DNA from: Phoronis australis
Taxonomy: Eukaryota; Phoronida; Phoronidae
Reading direction: 5' to 3'
DNA length: 64,000 nt
Assembly: GCA_002633005.1 (NCBI GenBank)
Contig: NMRA01000128.1
Location: forward strand, 607,482-671,481
Shown here: positions 53,801 through 59,800 of the stretch, in pieces
How the letters are laid out: each line of letters opens with the position of its first letter
Numbering within the stretch: the first letter of the stretch is position 1
Translations under genes and position numbers: made by a program
Notes under the pieces: model-generated
Seen by the model: only the letters and a program-made list of their open reading frames with translations
Told to the model about the DNA's origin: nothing
Database searches by the model: none

Positions 53801-56800
53801 TGTGACGGTTACATCAACGAGAAAAAAAAATAAGCATGACGTGACACCACTCCTTGCAATCTAAAATGCAATGGATTGTTTGGGCATATTAACAGTGTAC
53901 TGAAGAGCATGCTTAAGAAAATGTGCCAGAGCGTCCACAAGACTGGGACCGGTACTTTCCAGCAGTACCGTTTGCCTATCGAGAAGTACCACAAATGAGC
54001 ACAGGTTTTTCGCCATTTGAACTTTTGTATGGTAGAACCGTGAGAGGCCCCACGCAGGTGCTTAAAGAATTGTGAAAATGAAACACCAGAAGTACGAAAT
54101 ACTTATGAGTATGTCCTCGACTTGTGACATCGTCTGGAAGAGTCATGTTGTGCAGGAGGAAGTTGACAACATGTTAAAGTGTGGATTCATAGAACCTTCC
54201 GATGCTCCCTACAACTCTTCGGTGGTCTTGGTGAATAAGAAGGACGGTTCAAATCGATTCTGCATCAATTTTCGTCGTTTGAACGCCATCACCAAGTTCG
54301 AATCGGAACCGATGGGCAATCCTGATGACATCATGGCTAAGATCAGTAAGGACCAGTACTTTACGAAGACTGACCTTAGTAAAGGATACTGGCAAGTCAT
54401 TGTCACCGAAGAATCACTGCCAAAGACCTCGTTTGTAGGACCACGTGGTTGCTACAAGTTCGTAAAAATGCCATTTGGTCTGGTAAATTCGGCATCGATC
54501 ATCAACTGCCTGATGAGGAAGATGTTGGCAGGAGCACATAATGCAGAACTTTATGTGGATGACATTCTGTGCCATAATAAGGCCTGGACTGAACACATTG
54601 TTGCCATGTGACGGCATAACATGTTAAGGTTATTTTATTCTGTCTGGTAGCCTGCAAGTGTTCATTGGTTTCTCATTTTTGTGTTTATATATCTACTCAA
54701 ATCGACCGATTAATAGAAAATTTCGACAATTAGAAGAATATATTGTAAGAAATTTTGACTGTTTCAGTGAATTTAGATACAAGTTATTGTTCTGGAATCA
54801 TCCAACCCACCGCCTTCCAGATGATGTCAATCTGAGGTTACCCTTTAAGAAAATGCCGTTTCCCATATGTGAAATTTGACGTAAGTTGGTGAAATTTAGT
54901 CATTTCTAAATATCGTGAGACGATGTCCCGTCCTTTTGATTTCAATTTGGAATCCTCATAACGTGAGTTTCGTAAATAATACCGTCAAAAAGTCACCGTT
55001 TCCGTTCTGGTAGCTGCCATCCCCATGTTTCCTCCCCAGTCAACTTCGCACGCCTATGACGTTGGGTTACGAAATTGGGGGCGGAAGTGGTGGCCATAGG
55101 GGGATCTGAAATTTGGAGCACGAGGATTGAAAAATTTATTTTGTGACTGTTTGCAACAGTAACGTTTCATGACATAAAGACAAGCTAGTGTGAGTGCATT
55201 GTAAAACACATCTATAGACTCGGGAAGGGAAAAATGAGGGCATACATATATGTATCTATGTGTCTAGGGCAAGGTATGGCGTTATACGGAAACCCTAACA
55301 TGATGTGGACGCAGTAGTAAGTAACTTAGTGCAAGTTTAACAGTGCAGTCGACTCAGTAGTGAAGTCATGAAGGTGTTGAAACCAACACAGAAACACTGC
55401 AGTTCCACCGTGATTGACACGAAGTATTGTGGCGAAGAGGCCGACAGTTATGTATCATTATAAAAGGTGGAGCCACTCATGTTGCTCAGTGCCTGATTTT
55501 TTCTTCGGGAGCCTGGACCACTTTTTTCAGCGGGCCTGGGCCATTTTTATCAGGGACCGCAGTTCTCAAAAAATGCGGCGTGTATCTTCCACAAGGACCT
55601 GAAATTGACATGCACAACTCTGCAGATTAAAATTATTCAGGGTTTCAAGTTCAAAACGATAATCCTTGAGAAGGCAGTAAAGTTCCCAGTTTTAGTGTTT
55701 GTGCGAGGAAGGGAGTCATGATCAATAGTTGTTTGATTTCCATTTTTGGCATATCGTGACGTATTAAGGGTTCCCCGATCATGACATCAACTGTTGCTTT
55801 TTCATTGTTTTTTTTTAATTGTAGTTTCTTTCATCTTAGAGGAACCGTTCTAGTAGGTCATGTGGTTACTGCTGCATTCAACCTCTTTTTGTGTAATTAT
55901 ATATCATGTCTGAAAGAAGGTCCCGGATGATGGTTCAATCGTCGCTCATTTCTTCATACGTTCATAGTAGATGCCCCTCTCGAAGGTTGCCTGCTTTGAA
56001 GAGGGGGAGGGGTGGCGGCCAGGGCAATTGCCTATTTACCCTCCTATACATCCGTCACTGGTTCAGTTTTCACACTTACTAGTGGACATCGTTGTCGGTC
56101 TACGATGATGTAAAATGGTGTTATCTCCGATATTCCGGTACCGACAATGGGGCTGATATTTTTCACACGTTGAAAAGCGATTGCGCATGGTCAGCCAAGA
56201 CCGCCATGAAAGTTTAAACATTTATGAACACGTAAGTTTGATTTTGATGGGTTTTTTGGTATTCAGTACATTTTTACTCAAAAGGTGTCACCTGCTCTTA
56301 ATCTAAATTTTGATTGTCAGGTTTCCTCTAAGCGCACCAGCTTCAACAATATCAGCCATAGATCGTGTCTGCAAAATACGAGGCCACCACGCAAACTGTA
56401 GATTTTTGAACCAATATTTTTTTGTTGTTTACTCGTCTCAGTGGTTAGGGAAAGTTACCAGAAATTCAAGGGAATTAAATAAACCTCTACGTGTGCACCT
56501 ACTTGATATTTCTCACCAACTATAATTTCCCAAGTCATAAAAAAACACTGAACTCCCGCTAATCTCTTGACTTGCACTTATTTCTGTTTCCATCTGATGA
56601 GTCTCTATGGACTTGTGAAGAACTGTGAGTCCATTAAATCAACTAGTTCATGCGATTTCCAACTATTCAATACTAAGTGTGTGCATCAATTGAAAATCCG
56701 AGTAATGAATTTCTCATGAAAGCCAATTTTTGTTACTGTGTGAAATAGTAAAACTTCAAGGCATAGCACAGATGAGTGCAAATGAGTTATCAAATACATC

Positions 56801-59800
56801 TACGGATTCCGCCTAAAAGGAATTTCTCTGGTTGTGTATGCCCTTATGTTGCTTGTTCGAGAATTTCTATAGCTGATCCCTGGGCGGCTTTACGATAATC
56901 CACAATGTAGCTATAAGTATACATCTACAGTAGTTTCCTCTGTGTCTACGGTATAATTAAAAACATGCGCACAGGGAGCTTTTAAGGAAACTCTGTTGAA
57001 TACATTTTTGGCAACGTGTTTCACATGTTTGAAAATGCATTTTTTCTTTAAAAAAGGACACGGCAGAACTCGTGCGGTGTTCCTAAAACATTAAAAACGA
57101 CATTGCGCATCCGTAACACTGGCACATCCCATTTGCAGCGCAGAAATCTGTCAGTGTGAACTAAATCTCAACTTATCATTTTTAAGTGCTACTTATTGCA
57201 AACTATTTACTCTTCTTCAGTTAAGTGAATGTATCCAACTCAAGTAATGGCTCAGACAATGTGAGCGAGAACATTTTGGATGCGAAGTAAAACAATTCTG
57301 ATGCTGGAAGATGCCAACTAAAAGGACAAACTCAAAACCCCATCGACATCTTTAAAAACAAAACTGGAAAGCTCTATGATTCAAACGAATGCATTTTCAC
57401 TGTAGAACAAAACAGTGAGACATTTCCCGACGTAGTTTTAATTTTGCTTATGATACATACCTTAATTAGGGTGAACTAATAATTATGATACAGTGCACAA
57501 GTTTCTAGATAATAAACTTTCACATTTTTAGACACCAAATTGATATCGATGAGCGTGCAAGCTAGTCGGATCTACGGTCATATTTGTCTTTTAGCTGCTT
57601 TCCGATCAAATGTGCATATGCTCTGCCCTGGTACAGGTTACGTGTGTGCTGAGTTTTTCTCTGCTTGACCGTTTGCAAAAACACACCACCACCCCACCCC
57701 CTCTCCCCCTGCAACGCTGATATCGTTTGAAAGCCTTACGTTGTTAGAGGACTGTCCTTATCCAGCGGCAAGACAACCATAGGGAGACCTGGAAAATGTG
57801 AGTATCACATTAAAGCATATCTCAATAATAAGAAACTTTATAAACTGGAGTAGAGTGCGACCATAATATTATTATATAATTGTGACCGACTTGCATGGTT
57901 TCATAAGAAGAGAATGCGTTCATTAATTAATTTTCCAGCTCATATGCTTCGTCTCAGCTTGTATCACGAACGACTCTTTTCGACGATGTGTCCTATTTTT
58001 CTTCCAGCATAAATATTATAAACCCGACTTCCTTTTCTCGAAATTAAAGAGACAACTCGTCTGTAACTTTCAGTGACAATGTAAAAGAGCCATTTAATGC
58101 TCCGTTTACCAAAACTCTTTTATAAACTTCGAATAAAAATGTATTGAGATACGCACAGCAGAGTTAGTAATACCTAAAACCTCTAACTAAACTTTCATTT
58201 ATCACACCAGTCACGAGTTTGTTTAAATTAATTGAAGCCGATAATCGTCGCTTTGCGTGAAAATGTCAGTTAGTGCTTTTGTATTGGAAATTTCCCCATG
58301 CAATTTGGTTGAAAGCATTGCCATAGAATCGGTCTTATGCCTTTAATAACGTTGCGTGCTGAAAATGTTTTTATGAAAGAGAAAATCTCTTTGATGACAT
58401 TAGTCGCGTACAAAACAAATTTGTTTTACAAACATTTCAGTAATTCAGATGCATATGTTTTTTACTTAACAACGGACACTAGTTTTTATCAAAATTCTAT
58501 TAGATTTCTTATCGAGTGTCATAACCGTTGTTCGCTGCCTTAGGTACAAAATTTGAATATAACTAGCGAAACTTGCCTGTTTTTGAGGCTATATTTAATA
58601 CCAAGTATTGCTCTTTTCTACGAACTAGTAGTACCGGTAATTAAAACACTCTTGTAATATAAAATGACTGTGGAACATATAAAGCATGACTTCACGATCC
58701 CTGTTTTCTAGGACAATATTTTGCTGATGCAGTAGTTCGAGCTAAGTTTGATAAGTTACAAAACTAGAATGTGGTTGAAATGTTTATTGTAAGATAAAGT
58801 AATAATGAAAAAACTAGTGCTATGATAGGTACATAAAACTATTTTATTTAACATAACAAAGATCAGCGACAAAAATCCGCCATAGACATGCACGAAATGG
58901 AGACACTAAATATAACCTGGAGAGACGGAGTAAAACTTCACTAGTGTAAAATACTATGAAAAAGAAGGGTGGGAGGCGGGAAAACACATTTTGAAGGTTG
59001 ACCAGAAACACGACTTGATCGCCTGAGTGCAGACAAGCTAATGAATTTCAGTGAACCCTCCGGCTGAAACAAAGAACTATAACGTAAAAGCAATCTATAT
59101 TTTCAGGAAAATGACATTCAACTTACATCGAAACTCGGAAATGATGATTTTGTTTAAGGGTTTTTGTTTATAGTCTAGGCGACTGATAGCAATCTCCCTT
59201 ATCCCCAATTTTCAACATCTCAATTTCGAAAATGTTCTCAAATCTCACAGGTGTTGTAGTTATAACACACGACTGACGTTAAAACCAGCAGGCTCAAAAG
59301 ACAGAATATAACTGATATAATTGATTACTCTGTCTTCAGTAGGCGTTTTAAACACATTAATTAAGAATTCAACTCAACCACAACTAACTGCGATGTTTTC
59401 CTGTAGCAGCAATATATCATCTCACGTGAGATCAATACAACGCATTAGCTACTACGAGTTCGAATCTAATACGATTATTAAGCATTACAAATTTCGCAGT
59501 AGATTATATCAATAGATAAGAAGTATGTGCTAAATGACGATATTTGCTAAGTTAAACTTGTTCCATTTACTTAGAAGAACACGTGGTGTTAGGTAAATAC
59601 ATTAGGTGTTGGGAAAGGAAACGACTTACTAAGCTAAAGATATGCAATAATTCACTTTGAGAAAACTTACAAACCTTACAAACTGTAAACTGAGGTTCCG
59701 AAAGTATGCCCATGAAAATTTTAGAGTGATCGGGATCAAAATTGCTTGTTCCAAATAAAACAGGCGCTTAGATCTAATTCACTTCAACGTAGACCCTGAT

